DNA of 64,000 nucleotides, from assembly GCF_000512585.2 (NCBI RefSeq), contig NC_089242.1:1860001-1924000 (forward strand). Reading direction: 5' to 3'. Of this stretch, positions 1 through 12,255 are shown piece by piece (the first letter of the stretch is position 1; every line of letters begins with the position of its first letter). Below the pieces are notes generated by a model that saw only the letters and a program-made list of their open reading frames with translations, was not told where the DNA came from and did not search any database. This stretch comes from Kwoniella bestiolae CBS 10118. Its lineage: Eukaryota > Basidiomycota > Tremellomycetes > Tremellales > Cryptococcaceae. The position numbers and the translations under genes were made by a program.

Positions 1-979
1 CCTTGGTGGTCGGGGGTATCAACACCTTCAACGCCATTTTGATTAATCAGGCTTTCGGATTCAGCGTTTTGGATAGCCAGCTGCTGTCCATTCCGCTTGG
101 GTTCATGGTCGTGATTACCTACATGTTAAATGCGTGAGCAACTCCTTTCAGATGGGAATGGAGACCCGAGATACGATACTGAACAACCTGAGCTTTGCAG
201 ATATCTCGTCACCAAAACGAAACAGACTCTTTTGGTGATGATATGCACTGTCGTCCCCAATATCGTCGGAACGATCCTGTTAATTTGCATTGCCCCAGGA
301 AGCGGCACAAGGGGAGTCCTGATCTTTGGGTTTTATTTGATGCAATTCTTCCAATCGGTATGTGGCAAAGTCAAAATCTTTCAAAGGAGGGGCAAACATA
401 TTAATCTTTTTGTGCGGTTTTTCAGTGTAACCCTTCAATTTTCTTGATGTTGTCACGCAACTCTGCTGGACAGACTAAGAAGTCCTTCACCTACGCTACC
501 ACGTACAGTGAGTTTACCTACCAACAATCGAGACGTCCCGACAGAAGCATTTTGCTAACCGAAAAATCTTCAGTTGCTTGGGCAGGTGGTACGTTCCCTT
601 CTTTTCCCTTCGTTCCGGAATTTCTCTGATGATATATTTGACCAAAAGGTAATGCATGTGCAAGCCAATTGTTTCGCGAGTCTATTCCTCTCCAGCTTCC
701 AACATGGATATCATAGCGTGAGGTCCACTTTCTGACACAGTTATTGGTATTGCAGAGGCCCGGTGGGCCAAAAGATACATACCCACATTGTATATCCACC
801 TCGGATTGTACGGAGGCTTCATCATCACCTGTCTGGTCACTCGGATCCTCCTTGTCAGAAGAAACAAGAAGAAGATCGCGGCTCAAACGGGCGAAGATGG
901 CACTGTCGTCAATGTCAATGCTAGGGCGTTTGAGGATCTCACTGATATCGAGAACCCAGATTTCAGATATTCCATTTAG
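1..979 (+). CDS. MFS transporter, anion:cation symporter (allantoate-permease-like), 3' end
   Basis: Partial gene that enters from the left edge. The first exon (to about 127) encodes hydrophobic membrane sequence with GGINTFNAILINQAFGF; the next exons carry LVMICTVVPNIVGTILL and GVLIFGFYLMQFFQS, then a short exon with KKSFTYATTY followed by AWAGG. The last exon (from about 755) reads ARWAKRYIPTLYIHLGLYG, a final membrane helix and a polar tail ending NPDFRYSI. The order of a Y/AG-rich helix, an R...RYIP loop and the last helix is that of Dal5-type allantoate/nicotinate permeases of the major facilitator superfamily, which take up organic anions at the plasma membrane. Substrate cannot be told. 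Introns have gtgagt/gtacgt donors; the boundaries between 590 and 755 are unresolved. Confidence 0.75.
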
Positions 980-1414
980 ATCGAACAGATCGTGCGGTGG
1001 AGTCAAAGAAGGGCCTGGGGCTGAATGTGCATCAGGACGCTGCTTGCGACAGGTGTTAGATCAGGAAGAGAGAAACGAATAACGAGTTGCCGTGTTTTGG
1101 AGAGGGGGTCATTGAGTAACATGGTGTTAGATTGTCTTCGAACTCTTATGCTCGAGTCCATTAATACTTTTAACGTGTTCGTATATGTACCGTATGTTTC
1201 TCTTGAGCATGTATGGACAGTGCTTGCTGGATGCTGAATCGAGTTAGACCTGAGACATGATGCATACTGACATCTTCATGCTCGTCTCCCTCCCCAGCAG
1301 AATACGATTAAACTGGGTTAGCGCTTCTTTCTCGTTTAAGCCAGCATCACGAACCTTCATCAGAACATGACGTCGCTTCGTACAAATACATGAGTAAAAA
1401 TCTTTCGGAGCGGC
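980..1414. other. Convergent intergenic spacer
   Basis: Lies between the stop of the transporter and the stop of the minus-strand DUF2264 gene. It should hold both 3' UTRs and polyadenylation signals; I see no coding sequence, repeat or RNA gene. Confidence 0.5.
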
Positions 1415-3855
1415 TCAAACAATCCCAAGAGCGTTCTTGAGCTCTTCGACATCCTTATAGCCCTTCTGATCTTCCTCCCACCCTTTCAACCACCCCTTCG
1501 TTTTCAACCCCTCAGCTTCAACAAAAGGCAATGCCCATACTCTTGTAGCTATCCATTTCTCCTTCTCTCCAGCTTTGAGCTCATGGAAGATAGTAGGCAA
1601 TACCGTCCTGGGACTGATCAAATTGGTACTACCATCGACATCTTCCATACTCCCGTTTCCACCATCAGACGGCAGAAGGTTGATCACCCCCGATACGCCC
1701 TTTCGAGATACTGCCACTGCGGCTCTTTCAGTTGAGATTCGTCCGGCAACTCCTTCCTCTACTTTACCAAGTACGGGTATACGTCGTTCAGAGCCCTCCG
1801 GTCCGAAATGCGAGTGAATGGCGAATCCTGAGTCGGCTAGCTTGAGATCACGGTTGAAAGAGGATGAAATGGAGATATGGTGGATACGAGTGTGGTATGG
1901 CTTCGAGGTGGTTGAGGGAGGTACAAGCCAAGTGGTAATCTCAACTTCGGCTGAGCGTCATACACCCTGTCAGCTGATGTCGACGCAAGTCTGATAAGAC
2001 AGCTACTACTCACGCCAAGGATGCCATCTACATTTCAGCACGCCATTATCGCTAATTCCAAGATGTTCAACCTTGTATGGGACTTTCCATTTCACTCCTC
2101 CATCATCTGACAGCGCCAATACAGAGTCGGGAGCATGTTGTTGGAAATTTACTGCCCCGGTGGGGACGGAGAACCCGAAAGAAGCGGAATAGGCAAATTT
2201 GTTGTATTTCTCTGCGGTATGTCGGAGAGGGAATCCAACGTTTCTGGAAAAGGCCGCATCAGGTTATAAGTCTATGCGATATTTAATCAAGTCAGACCTG
2301 GGGTACTCACGTTCCTCCATTGAGCAAGTATGTATGCCCTGCAGAATGGGTGAACACCTGCATCCACGGTTTGACGGCTGTCCAGGGCTTTTCAAGTAGT
2401 TCAGCGGGGTATGGTCCCTCCTTTGCTGACCAGAAGGGATGCGAGGCGGGAAGAGCGAGGATGAAGAATGATTTTAAAGCCCAGTAGGGGGATTGGGGAG
2501 AGTTATAGTCCTATGACATCTTTATCAGTAAAACTCAAGCTCATCGCGTTCAACAAAATCGTCGTGTGTACGCAAAAGGTAGGACCTACCTCGCTCATGA
2601 ATAACGAAGGGTATGCCCAACCGATGCTTAAAGATCCATCCCGATTGAACACCTGGGGCTTTTGGGTGAACCACCTAATATTTCGCAAGATCATCCCCCT
2701 GATTACTCCCCAAGTGAACGGTGCGGGCAGCTGTTTCATCGTTATTTTTTAGACTAGAATAGACGATGGAAGAAGTGTTCACTCACCTCGAGCTCGTCAT
2801 AAGCCACAGCTGCAAAGAACGAGCTAACAGCGAATCTGTATGTCATACTTCTTCCAAACGGTATACCAGCACCATCCGGAGCGAACAAGTTGATCACATT
2901 AGGTAGATTATCCCTCGCTCTTTTACGATACTTCTCTGCTCGTTCGGGATCAGCCAGCTTGGGTGATCTGGAAGTGATAGCTGCGTAAAGTAGCGAGTAG
3001 AAAGGTATAGCGAATGAGGTGGCGTAGTAATCGTATGCTCCAATTGCCGGATCTTGAGGGAAATCCGATGGGAAACCCTAGCAAATTTAGATCAGTACAT
3101 GCTTGAGTGGGATAAGCATGGTGATGTAAAGATAGGTAGCTCACATGTTCACCATAGAACGACTCCATGAATTGCAACTCGTCATCTATCGACTTTTGGT
3201 CGTATTCTGCATCAACAGATTTCAAACCGAGATTGACCAATACTCTAAAGACTGTACATTCCTCGCCCATCAGCCGAAGTGCAGGAAGTGATAGGGTTGA
3301 GAACACTTACATCGCCAGTTATTTGTAGGGAAGACTCTACCATTACATTTGAGTAACCACTCATTCACCCTCTTCTTCGCTCCTGGGGATAAGGGATCCC
3401 AAAACGTCCCTGGTGCTATAGCCAGCGAAATCCCCTATCCTTGCAGTCAGACTTAGACGAGTTACCGAGTTGAATAGATCACTCACAACAGCGGCCATCT
3501 CCACAAACCGTTGATCCCAATCCGTATGATCCCCCCAGTACTCATTTTCTTTGCTTTTATCCGTACCAGCTTCCAACCCTTCTCTCCACTTCTTACCCAG
3601 TTCTGTCAGTAGCGGATGATCCGGATCAGACGCCATGAGCGGTGCGAGACCCCACAAAGCTCGAGCATACCCCTCCATCTCGGCTGCGACGGAATCGAAG
3701 TGCGTACCCGTATGACCCAATGTTACTCTCGCACCGCCCTCTGATTGGGCGTCAACCAGGGGGACAAGCAGGTCCGAGAGAAGTTGGATTAGGTCATCGC
3801 GGGTGTGGACTGGGTTGGAGATTATAGATTGGACTTGCGGGGTGACTCGAGGCAT
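1415..3855 (-). CDS. DUF2264 domain protein
   Basis: Multi-exon gene starting MPRVTPQVQSII. Exon 1 carries the DUF2264 hallmarks GYARALWGLAPLMA, a GTD segment, EYWGDHTDWDQRFVEMAA; after a short intron the frame reads APGTFWDPLSPGAKKR, then NGRVFPTNNWR, FRVLVNLGLK and ESFYGEHGFPSDFP. The last exon holds TNLISPRTVLPT and ends LKNALGIV. These are spread as in full-length bacterial and fungal DUF2264 proteins (about 600-700 aa). The family has no proven activity; its helical-barrel look and Trp/Asp-rich core suggest a carbohydrate-active fold, which is inference. No signal peptide is visible, so a cytoplasmic location is likely. The start is the ATG at 3853-3855. Confidence 0.85.
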
Positions 3856-4377
3856 CTTGCTCGAGATGTGGAATCTGCTTAGACAGTATGTTGGTCAGAG
3901 TGATGTTTTCAAGGACGCTTTTGCGATGATTTTACGTGAAAGGTATGAGCGAGTAGCCATAATGGAAGGTTAACCAGCTTGCGTCTGATATACAGGATTT
4001 GACCATGACATGTATCTGGGATGCGACGCTTGGCATCGGTACGACAACAGTCCTAGTCTCGTTCCTTCACGTTCGGTCAACCCGGCACCGGACTGTCGAT
4101 CATGTGATTGAGTTTCGCATTTGTCCGATATTCCAGATATTCCCAAGGTCGATCATCAGTCGGACCGGACCAGTGGACACATCACAATTGTCGCAGATGA
4201 ATGCATAGAACGATCCCCAATAGGAGTATAGAACTACGTAGACTGTCTAGACAGAAGAAAACTTCACCAAAGCCCAAAATGAGTGAAAAAGAAACAGGAG
4301 GTTACGAGGGTAGATCGCGTTTCAAACGTTAAGGCGGATCGAAAGGTGACATCTGAGAAGAATCCGCAAGGGTGACT
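3856..4377. other. Spacer upstream of the DUF2264 gene
   Basis: Contains the promoter of the DUF2264 gene and the 3' UTR of the secreted protein gene, both on the minus strand. The short ORFs in it have no protein-like composition. Nothing else seen. Confidence 0.45.
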
Positions 4378-5633
4378 CTACTCAGAAGGTCTGACGGTGA
4401 ACCTATCAGCCCGTTTGGGCACAGGAGCCTCAGTAGCCAACGCCCTCCTCAGATCAGAAGCTTTGACTTGTCGTCTGACGACATCCGGATTCTGCCTCTT
4501 CCTTCTGGTGAAAGTTGGATCATAATGGTTTGTACAGAGCTGGACGGGGCAGCCGACATCCCCTTGCGTGTATAGAGTTCCGTCCTGAAATGCGATTTGA
4601 TCAATGTCAACATGAAGCTCTGTTCGAAAGCAGTTCAAGGTCAAATACGACGTACGGGCTTGTAGAAACAGGATCCGATGGAATTGAATTCACATTCGTA
4701 GGCCAGGGAGTTGGCAGCTAGAGTGAAAATGGAATGTAGGCGTCAGCAACGGTTGCTCTTCTCTAGGCAGTAGCCGGATATATATGATGCTGTTCTGGCT
4801 CGGGATTGTAAGGGCGACTTACTAGTCGAAGCAGGGGATTGCTTGTAGATTGTGGCACGGTATAAATCTCCATCATCATTTGGGCAGACATAGAGAGGTT
4901 CAGCTATTGTAGGTCATTTGTTCTACAAGTCAGCTTTCTATCCTTGATTCATCATTTGCGCAGGAAATCATCGACGACTCACTCCAGCCATCGTTGTTTG
5001 CCGCTACACCGGTCGAGGGGGCGGGCACAGGCGCCTTGTCAGGTGCTTTGTACGCTACGTTGGAGTATGTTGGACAGTCTGCGTCGAGTCCCGTTCCGTA
5101 TCTTGTAAGACTCTGCAATCCGGTCAAATCAGTATATATCCTTTCTCTCGGTGGAAAAAGAGAGGACTCACTGGGCTACTGGCATACGCGTAGTAAGAGC
5201 AATAATCATTTGGACCGGTTCCGTAACTATAAGTCAAGCATACGCAAAATCCGATCGCTCAAGATAAGCCATCAAGTCCTCGTGAGGGAAAGGGGCAACT
5301 TACTAGCAGAATTGATATATCGACCAATCGTCTCTTGTAGACCCGAACCCATTCCTAACTTCCACTTTCGTCAAGGCTTTTCCAGATTTAGTCGTGGACA
5401 GACCTGCGATCATCATGAGCTATTGTCAAACTCCGAATCGGTGGAGCCGAAGGGATGCAAGGGGATGAATACTCACACTTGTCTTGGTAGTAAGTTTCAG
5501 GTTGTTCGATACTTGGACACGTGTATTCGGTAGTCCCATCACGACTTAGTACGAAAGTTTCACCTGCCTGTGCCATGACTTGTTGCACAGCGATAGCGGA
5601 CAGGAGGACGGTCAATATGGAAGTGGAGAGCAT
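4378..5633 (-). CDS. Secreted cysteine-rich protein, function unknown
   Basis: Hand-spliced from at least six exons. The ATG at 5631-5633 opens a clear signal peptide (MLSTSILTVLLSAIAVQQVMAQA, cleavage probably after MAQA). The mature part follows as GETFVLSRDGTTEYTCPSIE, YYQDKCLSTTKSGKALTKVE, GSTRDDWSIYQFCY, YGTGPNDYCSYYAYASSP, LTRYGTGLDADCPTYSNVAY, AEPLYVCPNDDGDLYRATIY, AYECEFNSIGSCFYKP and DVGCPVQLCTNHYD. Cysteines recur regularly, as in extracellular disulfide-bonded proteins. A basic stretch TFTRRKRQNPDVVRRQ lies near the C terminus and contains dibasic Kex2-type sites. Exon joins were kept in frame (for example the Lys-Cys junction near 5475). I recognise no family; a small secreted wall or effector-type protein is possible. 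Confidence 0.7.
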
Positions 5634-7120
5634 GTTGAATATGAGTATGTTCTTCAGAGTAAGCGGCTTGTGCGAAGAGAAAAAACAACCATTCTTCAAA
5701 TGGCATTCCATTTATGTACATTTTGCCTCTCGACCAACCTCCTCTGTATTCTTGTGATGATGGGTTGTTTACAACTATGGCGTTGAGCCTCACTCCTGAG
5801 CCGATTAACCTTATTATTCCTACTTTCATGAACCGCAATGCAATATCACTGGAACTGTAGGTGCAGATCCATCACAGGGACATTGACTTTGTAAGGTCTG
5901 CTTGATGCGATGGCGCCAACGCCAATAAGCGGCAAAGATCGATACAACCGCACTGTACTGCAAATTCACCGATGTTAGGAATGTACTGGACCGTGTGTCC
6001 AAGCATGTCTCTTATAAAGATGATATGCTTTACCCATCGTCCTGAGGTACATGCACGATCAGTTGGAATCATTCACGTAAAACAAGCCGCAGAAGTGTTT
6101 GTCACCTTTTGTTATGCAAATCAGGCACGCATGAGATCCCGAGCCGAAAAATCAACAAACAACTTTGGGAGATTGTTCGAAAGGAGCTGGAGCGAATATA
6201 ACATCTCGGTATCGTTTGTATAGTGTCTATATACTCATAAGCCTGCACAGTGCAAAGTGAAGTCGTCCTGATATTAAACCATTTCTCATCCTTCGAAATG
6301 TACAGATCATAGAAAGAGAGCATGGGCAACTTTCCTGCATTCGCGTTGGGAGTATGTTGATGAAATGGCGTGAAGCTGCCTTGAGCACGATCACCTTTCG
6401 TTCTCGGTTCACCACACAGTGTCACAAATGCTGATGCCTCGCACACCACCGAGGTCAGGTGGATTCATTGCGCGGAGGATAGATGAAATCATTCAGCCTT
6501 GGAATACACCTCATACCTAAATGCAGGAATGAAATGATGGAGGAGCTGCCTCGTCCAGTCACGTGACGTTTCAACACGTGTTATGCACACGGTTTGGGTC
6601 CGTCTTAGGCGTTGTGAGATATGATGTCCGTTATGAGGTGGAATTGCTGGAAACGATGAACAACATCAAAGTACATCTCACTCCCAACACACAACAGTAA
6701 CACCGAATTTTAATCTGGTACAAACAATAAGCTCAGCTCGTCTAGCCCATCATAATCACACGATACACCGGCTAGAGAAAGGGAGTGGCGAGGTCGTGTC
6801 CATCACTCACTTTACACGCATTTATAGAAAACTTTATCTGCAAGTTCACAGCAACCAGCAACAATATCGCTTTCAGATCACTACGGCAGTAACTGGAGAA
6901 AAGGTCGCACAATAGGCGCTCTCTCTCATACTATACATCAAGCATACGCAAGTAGCTAGATCCTTCAAGAAGTAGAGAAACACGCACTGAAGAATCTGGT
7001 CTTTCTATCAACCCTACCTCGTTTGTCGTTTTACGAGTATCTCAACCTCTTTTGGGGTCGTTATTGCTTTGACAACGACTTATCCTCGAAAATCAAAATT
7101 CATCTCTCTTGCTCTTAAAA
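5634..7120. other. Divergent promoter region, secreted protein gene / DCP2
   Basis: About 1.5 kb between two divergent starts. It must contain both promoters and the DCP2 5' leader, whose last 150 nt are pyrimidine-rich with the leader ending CTTAAAA before the ATG. ORFs here (for example 6102-6449, minus) look random. No RNA gene recognised. Confidence 0.45.
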
Positions 7121-10058
7121 ATGACTACTATTCCCATACCGCTACCTTTTGAAAAAGGTAGAGATAGGGAGAGGGAACTTCCTCCCCATCTTAACAATCA
7201 ATTCTACAATCCTGCTTCCTCTCCTTCCTTCTCTTCTCCCGCAGCTTCCTCTTCTTCGACTCCTATACCGTACCACCCCACAGCTCTCCCTTCGAAGCTC
7301 AATGATCAGCAATCTCTAGAAGGGGCTGATTATCACGACAACGAGGATCCCTCGGTCGGACAGGAGGAAGAGGAGAACATCTTCAGAGACATGAGCTGGG
7401 AAGAGATTCTAGAGGACCTCAATGCGAGGTTCCTGATCAACCTGCCAAGGGAGGAGATGAGTCTGGTGAGAGTATACTGGCAAGCTGAACAAGCGTGAGT
7501 GGGATATCTTGACTGTCTTACCACACAAGTATTCATCATACAGCTCATGCTGATACCAATGTTGTCCCTTAGTCACTGGTTCTACGAAGATTACCTCCGT
7601 CCCCTGAACCCCTTGCTCCCCTCACTGAGTCAACGCAACTTCACTCGCATCATCATCGAGTCCTCACCTCTCTATGCATCGCTTATGGCTCAAGGCGGGG
7701 TAGACTATGATCAGGTGTGGGAAGAATATTGCAGCTACAAAAGGATGGTTCCTTGTTGCGGTGGTATCTTGATAAACAAGGATGGGGATAAGGTATGTGA
7801 TCCTTCATCGCTGTCTTCAAGAGACAATCGAAGCTTACCCTCAGCTCTCATCTGTTGTCAGTGCTTGATGGTAAGAGGCTACAAGTCAAGTGCCGGATGG
7901 AGTTTTCCCAGAGGGAAGATAAATCTTGAGGAATCGGAAGAAGCATGTGCTATCAGAGAAGTGAGTTCAATCGTCGTCTCAGGTATACCTAGCTGATAGA
8001 TCTCTTCATCAGGTGGAGGAAGAAACGGGGTTCGACCTCACAGGGATGATACATCCTACGGATAAAATCAAAACCCACATCAATGCTCAGGAAGTCACCA
8101 TGTTCATCGTCAAAGGCATCGACGAAAATACAGTGTTCAAGACTCAAACTAGGAATGAGATCGGCGTGAGGGATCCCGCTATTCGCTGTATGATTCAACG
8201 CTGACAGACGAGGTATTTAGGCTATCGAATGGGTCAGATTAGCGGATCTACCAACTTGGATAAACAAGAAAGGTCCCAAGAAGACCGGAGGTAATGGTCA
8301 AAAGAAGTTCTACAATGTAACTCCCTTCGTGACGTGAGTGTGACAAATTCTCCTTCACAGGCTCTGTAGTGACTGATGTTCCTGCCTAGCCCACTCAAGC
8401 AATGGCTTAAAGGCCATGGTATCGACCCATACATGAAGCCGAAGAAGAAGCCACAACCCGCTCCTTATCGTGACTTACAACCTTACCAATTCGAGTCCCC
8501 TTCCCCTCAGCCCGCTTCACCAGTTCCATCTCGAGGCACATCAGCTCTCGATCATCTTTTTGCTAGATTCATACACAAACAGGAAGAGGAGCTGTCCGCT
8601 CCTAATCAACAAGCAATAGTCGGAAGCGACAACAAAGCTGGATTGGAAAGATTGTTCGGGAACTTGAACGTGCTTAAGGAGGAAGAGGAATCTCTCCCTC
8701 ACAGATATGACGGGATAAGCGATCAGGAGAGACAGAAGAAGGAGGATAATGAATTAGCGCGATTGTTGGGTGGAGTTGGTATCGCTCAAACACCTGCACC
8801 TGAACCAGCAAGACCTACACCTTCCACCCAGAAACAAAGTAACCTTCTCGCCATGCTCAACGCTCGTCCTTCTGCATCGACTACTCATTCGCATCCACAA
8901 CATCCTCAATCCCCAGCAAGTCCCGCTAAGCCTCATCAAGCGAAACTCCTATCGATGATCTCTGCTCACCCGCCTGACCATGGTAATAATCAGACCCCTT
9001 CGAAACCAATGTCATTACCGACATCTCCTCGACCGCCAAGCCCCACGGAGGAAGCTCAACGACAAGCTAAAGCTCGGGCTCTCCTTGACATGACTCTTGC
9101 TGGTATCGGCATCGATGTACCTGCCAACTCAGCACATCAGATCGAAAACATGCACGCTCCACACTCTGATTTTCTCCCTCCTCTACCCCAACCCGGTTCT
9201 GCTGGTCGGACCAGTAACACGAGCGGCAGTAGTGGAACGAGGATCACGCCTCCTGGTCAAATGAACATGCCACCCATTCATCAACCTCCACCACCCACTT
9301 ATACTCATAATCAAGGGTACCGTCCAAACACCCAGCCGCCCGTTGGAGGATATGGTCCGCCCCGCCCGCCCGCTGGACCGATCAATCAGTCGCAAGGTGT
9401 CTTTGGAGGAAGTCCCAACCGATCTTCCCAACCTCCCCCACCTCCACCTTACGAAGCAGCTTCCCACCCCCAAGTTCGAAGTGCCACGCTCGATTATCCT
9501 TCCTATGTCGGACCTGTCAATCCGAGTCATGATCAGCGACCAGGTGTGAACATGACCATGTATCAGAGTGGTGTCAATCCCGCCCGTCCACCTGGCCTCA
9601 CCAACTTACAGACCTCTCAGTCCTTTCGACCCACCTCTAACCCTCTGCCTGGTCCTGGGAATTACGGTTTCAATTATGGCAATGTGCCTAGCAACGGACC
9701 CCACCATCATGTACAAGGTGGTTTCGTACCTCCTCATCCAAATTACCCTAATCATAATCAACCTTATCAACCCCGACCTCCTATGGGCGTGGGCGTGGGA
9801 GTCGGAGTGAACGGTCCGCTAAACCAATCTAATCAAGGTGGATATCAACCGCAACCACCCTTTCCACCAAACATGCCCCCTCCACATTCCGTTCCGAATC
9901 AACAACCCCAACAACAATACGGCAATCAACGAGGTAGTCCGCCCAAACCTCAGAATATGAACAATCCAAATGTGTTCCATCCTGTACCTAGACCTCCGCA
10001 AGGTCAGGGCGCAGCGTTGTTGGCTATGATCAATAATGGAAACACTCAAGGGAGGTGA
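7121..10058 (+). CDS. DCP2: mRNA decapping enzyme Dcp2
   Basis: Catalytic subunit that removes the m7G cap from mRNA in the cytoplasm with Dcp1, committing it to 5'-3' decay. After about 80 Pro/Ser-rich residues comes the N-terminal regulatory domain (LEDLNARFLINLPREEMSLV, HWFYEDYLRPLNPLLP, FTRIIIESSPLY, DQVWEEYCSYKRMVPCCGGI). The Nudix domain has the box GWSFPRGKINLEESEEACAI with RE, then VEEETGFD in the next exon; REVEEETG supplies the metal-binding glutamates. The box B region is AIEWVRLADLPTWINKK, then KKFYNVTPF. A C-terminal extension of about 550 aa from 8385 is Pro/Gln/Asn-rich with short leucine motifs (LLAMLNA, KLLSMISA, ALLAMINN) like the helical leucine-rich motifs that bind Edc3 or Pat1 in other fungi. 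At least five short introns. Confidence 0.95.
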
Positions 10059-10685
10059 TTGTACTAATATACAGGTGTGGGCGTGGACCATTCCACTATG
10101 TTCTGTTCTTTCTCGCCTCGCCGAGGCATGTCAATTCGGGCTCTAAATCAGTTATGCATGCTATCGTAAAGAAGAATCAGTGTAATAGAATGAATGGGAG
10201 GACGATGTGCACAGGATCGTCAAAGTCTGGATCATGTCATGTAAATGTACAATGGCACTGAACGTATGATTTTTACTATCTTGATAAACAGCGCAATGGA
10301 GAAGTCAGACAGACATTTGCTACCAGGTGATGAAGCGTCGTGGACGAAAGGAGAATTGAATGCAGACCAGTACATGTATTTTAATTAAGCGAGGTCGTCT
10401 TTGGCACAGCCTTGTTAAGCTTTTGACCTTCCCTTTCTCTTTTCGCGCCCGAACCATTTGTCAAGTCGAAAGACTGTAACATCATAGGATAGAGAAACTT
10501 GTGCTATTTTAGCCTTCTGGTTTGACTTAGGTACTGTACTTTCCGACCTTACTTACACCGGACTGCTGATATATAAGCTATCCCACTGCCAAAGTGTATG
10601 TGTGACTTTCACCGATTCAACGTTGAATCTAATATTTCAAAAAGCGTGATCTTTACTGACAAGTGTACAGTACTGACGATAGACG
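10059..10685. other. Spacer downstream of DCP2
   Basis: DCP2 3' UTR and the promoter of the next orphan gene. No coding signal, repeat or RNA gene seen. Confidence 0.4.
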
Positions 10686-11474
10686 ATGTCACAAACTTAT
10701 TTACTCGAGAAGTTCGATCCAGAACCAGGTGATCAAGCTTGCCAACTTCAATTCGACGACGGTTTCGTAGGTCTAACCTCATGGCAGGGTGGGCCGCCCC
10801 TCGCCAAGCTAGGGTACCTATCCCAGGCATCCCCCTGTCCTGCGGTGGAAGACAACGGTCTTGATATGATTATGAAATATTTCAATGATGAAGCTGATCC
10901 CGCCTTATGGACGTCTAACGAGGTAACCACGATCGCCAGGAAGATCCGATCAATAAGGAGAGGATGGATAGATGATGATGGGAAATTCAAGCCTTACAGA
11001 GATATTCGATCTTTCGAGTTTGATAATCAGTCCTCCACATGGAATGATCAGGACGACTATCATAGTGCCCTAGGTACTTGGATGAGCATGACGGATACTG
11101 GTAAAACGAATCACAGCTATTCTGCGTTGGTCAAGTATCATTTCTGGAGGGGAGAAGAATCAAAAGAGATCTTGAAGAAATACCAGACGGAGAAGGAAGA
11201 GAAGGAATCCGGGATTTTGCGATTGGACGATGAAGAAATTCAGACTCAAATCCCTATCTTCTTTGGTATACATACTAATACGGTACCCTATCATCTCACA
11301 GGAAGGGGACGTACCGTTCGGTCCGAGTACTGCCCGAACGCCGCAAGAAGTATGTAAAGGTTGCGAACGCTCATTCCTTTGGCGATGTATATCATATCAT
11401 ATCTCGCACAGACAGTGGGAGACTCGATCATCAATGAGCGGCACGTAAGAGTACGAGTGGTGAACAGTGATTAG
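10686..11474 (+). CDS. Hypothetical acidic protein
   Basis: No family recognised. The ATG at 10686 opens a long exon (MSQTYLLEKFDPEPGDQACQ) that is acidic and hydrophilic, with NEVTTIARKIRSIRRGW, LVKYHFWRGEESKEILKK and a charged helix around KKYQTEKEEKE. Read unspliced it stops at 11357 (223 aa). A better ending comes from removing 11266-11305 (gtatac...aag) and 11350-11411 (gtatgt...cacag): the frame then continues GGDVPFGPSTARTPQ, ETVGDSIINERHVRV and stops at 11474 (228 aa). Both introns have GT..AG ends, but the first is only 40 nt, so the 3' end is less certain than the main exon. Its neighbour at 12256 is also an orphan. Confidence 0.6.
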
Positions 11475-12255
11475 TGGCGAAAGGATCAACACTGCGTTGT
11501 GGCATCAGCAGTCGCATACAATTGGCACGGCTCGGTGAGCTGTGCTTTCATCCTTGATTTGGATCTTTGGGCAAGATGTATGCTGCATCCTGGTTGGGTA
11601 ATTGATGAGTGTACCTGCAGCCTTGTTGGCCGAAGCTCGCTAACAGGCTGCTCATCCCCTGAAAGCGATGCTAGCAGTACCGATCTTCAATGCATAGATG
11701 GGTTGGCGTGTATAGACAGGTCTATTTCATAGCTCTGTGAAGCACCACAGTGACTTTACTGTAAACCCCACCGTGATGATAACGTGACAATACCCGTCAC
11801 ATAAGCCCCAGCGACGCTACTGAGACACATCCTCATCGTCATGTCGCTTGTCTGAAATGACCGCCCTTCTCCCAACCGACATTGAGCTGCGGAAGATGTT
11901 ATGTCCTTTCTGACCAGTCTCTCCTTTGTGTTGTAAAGAATGTCTCAGAGCTGTATGGGAGGAGCCGGTCCTATCGCTTTACAGTATACATGCAGAGAGT
12001 GTGACACGGCCGAGGGTCAGTGTTACCTCATGGCGCCATGTTTTGAGGAATTTAACCAATTATCAAACGATGACGAGATGTTCGATCGTGGCGGAGAGAG
12101 AAAATGCACGTAATCAGGGGAGACATTCAACAGTGTTTTTGCAAAGAACAAGGGAGCTCAACATGTCATCGGCCCAGTGAGATTGATTGAAACGATCATA
12201 AAGCCAGCGCCGTCGACTTTTATCCCTCACCTCACCTCGATAGGCAAACTACTTC
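11475..12255. other. Spacer between two orphan genes
   Basis: About 0.8 kb with no convincing coding sequence; ORFs at 11499-11732 and 11926-12180 have random-looking composition. Presumably the promoter of the gene at 12256. Confidence 0.4.

Noticed and set aside
8754..9810. ORFs on both strands inside the DCP2 tail
   Set aside because: They are shadows of the Pro/Gln-rich coding sequence in other frames.
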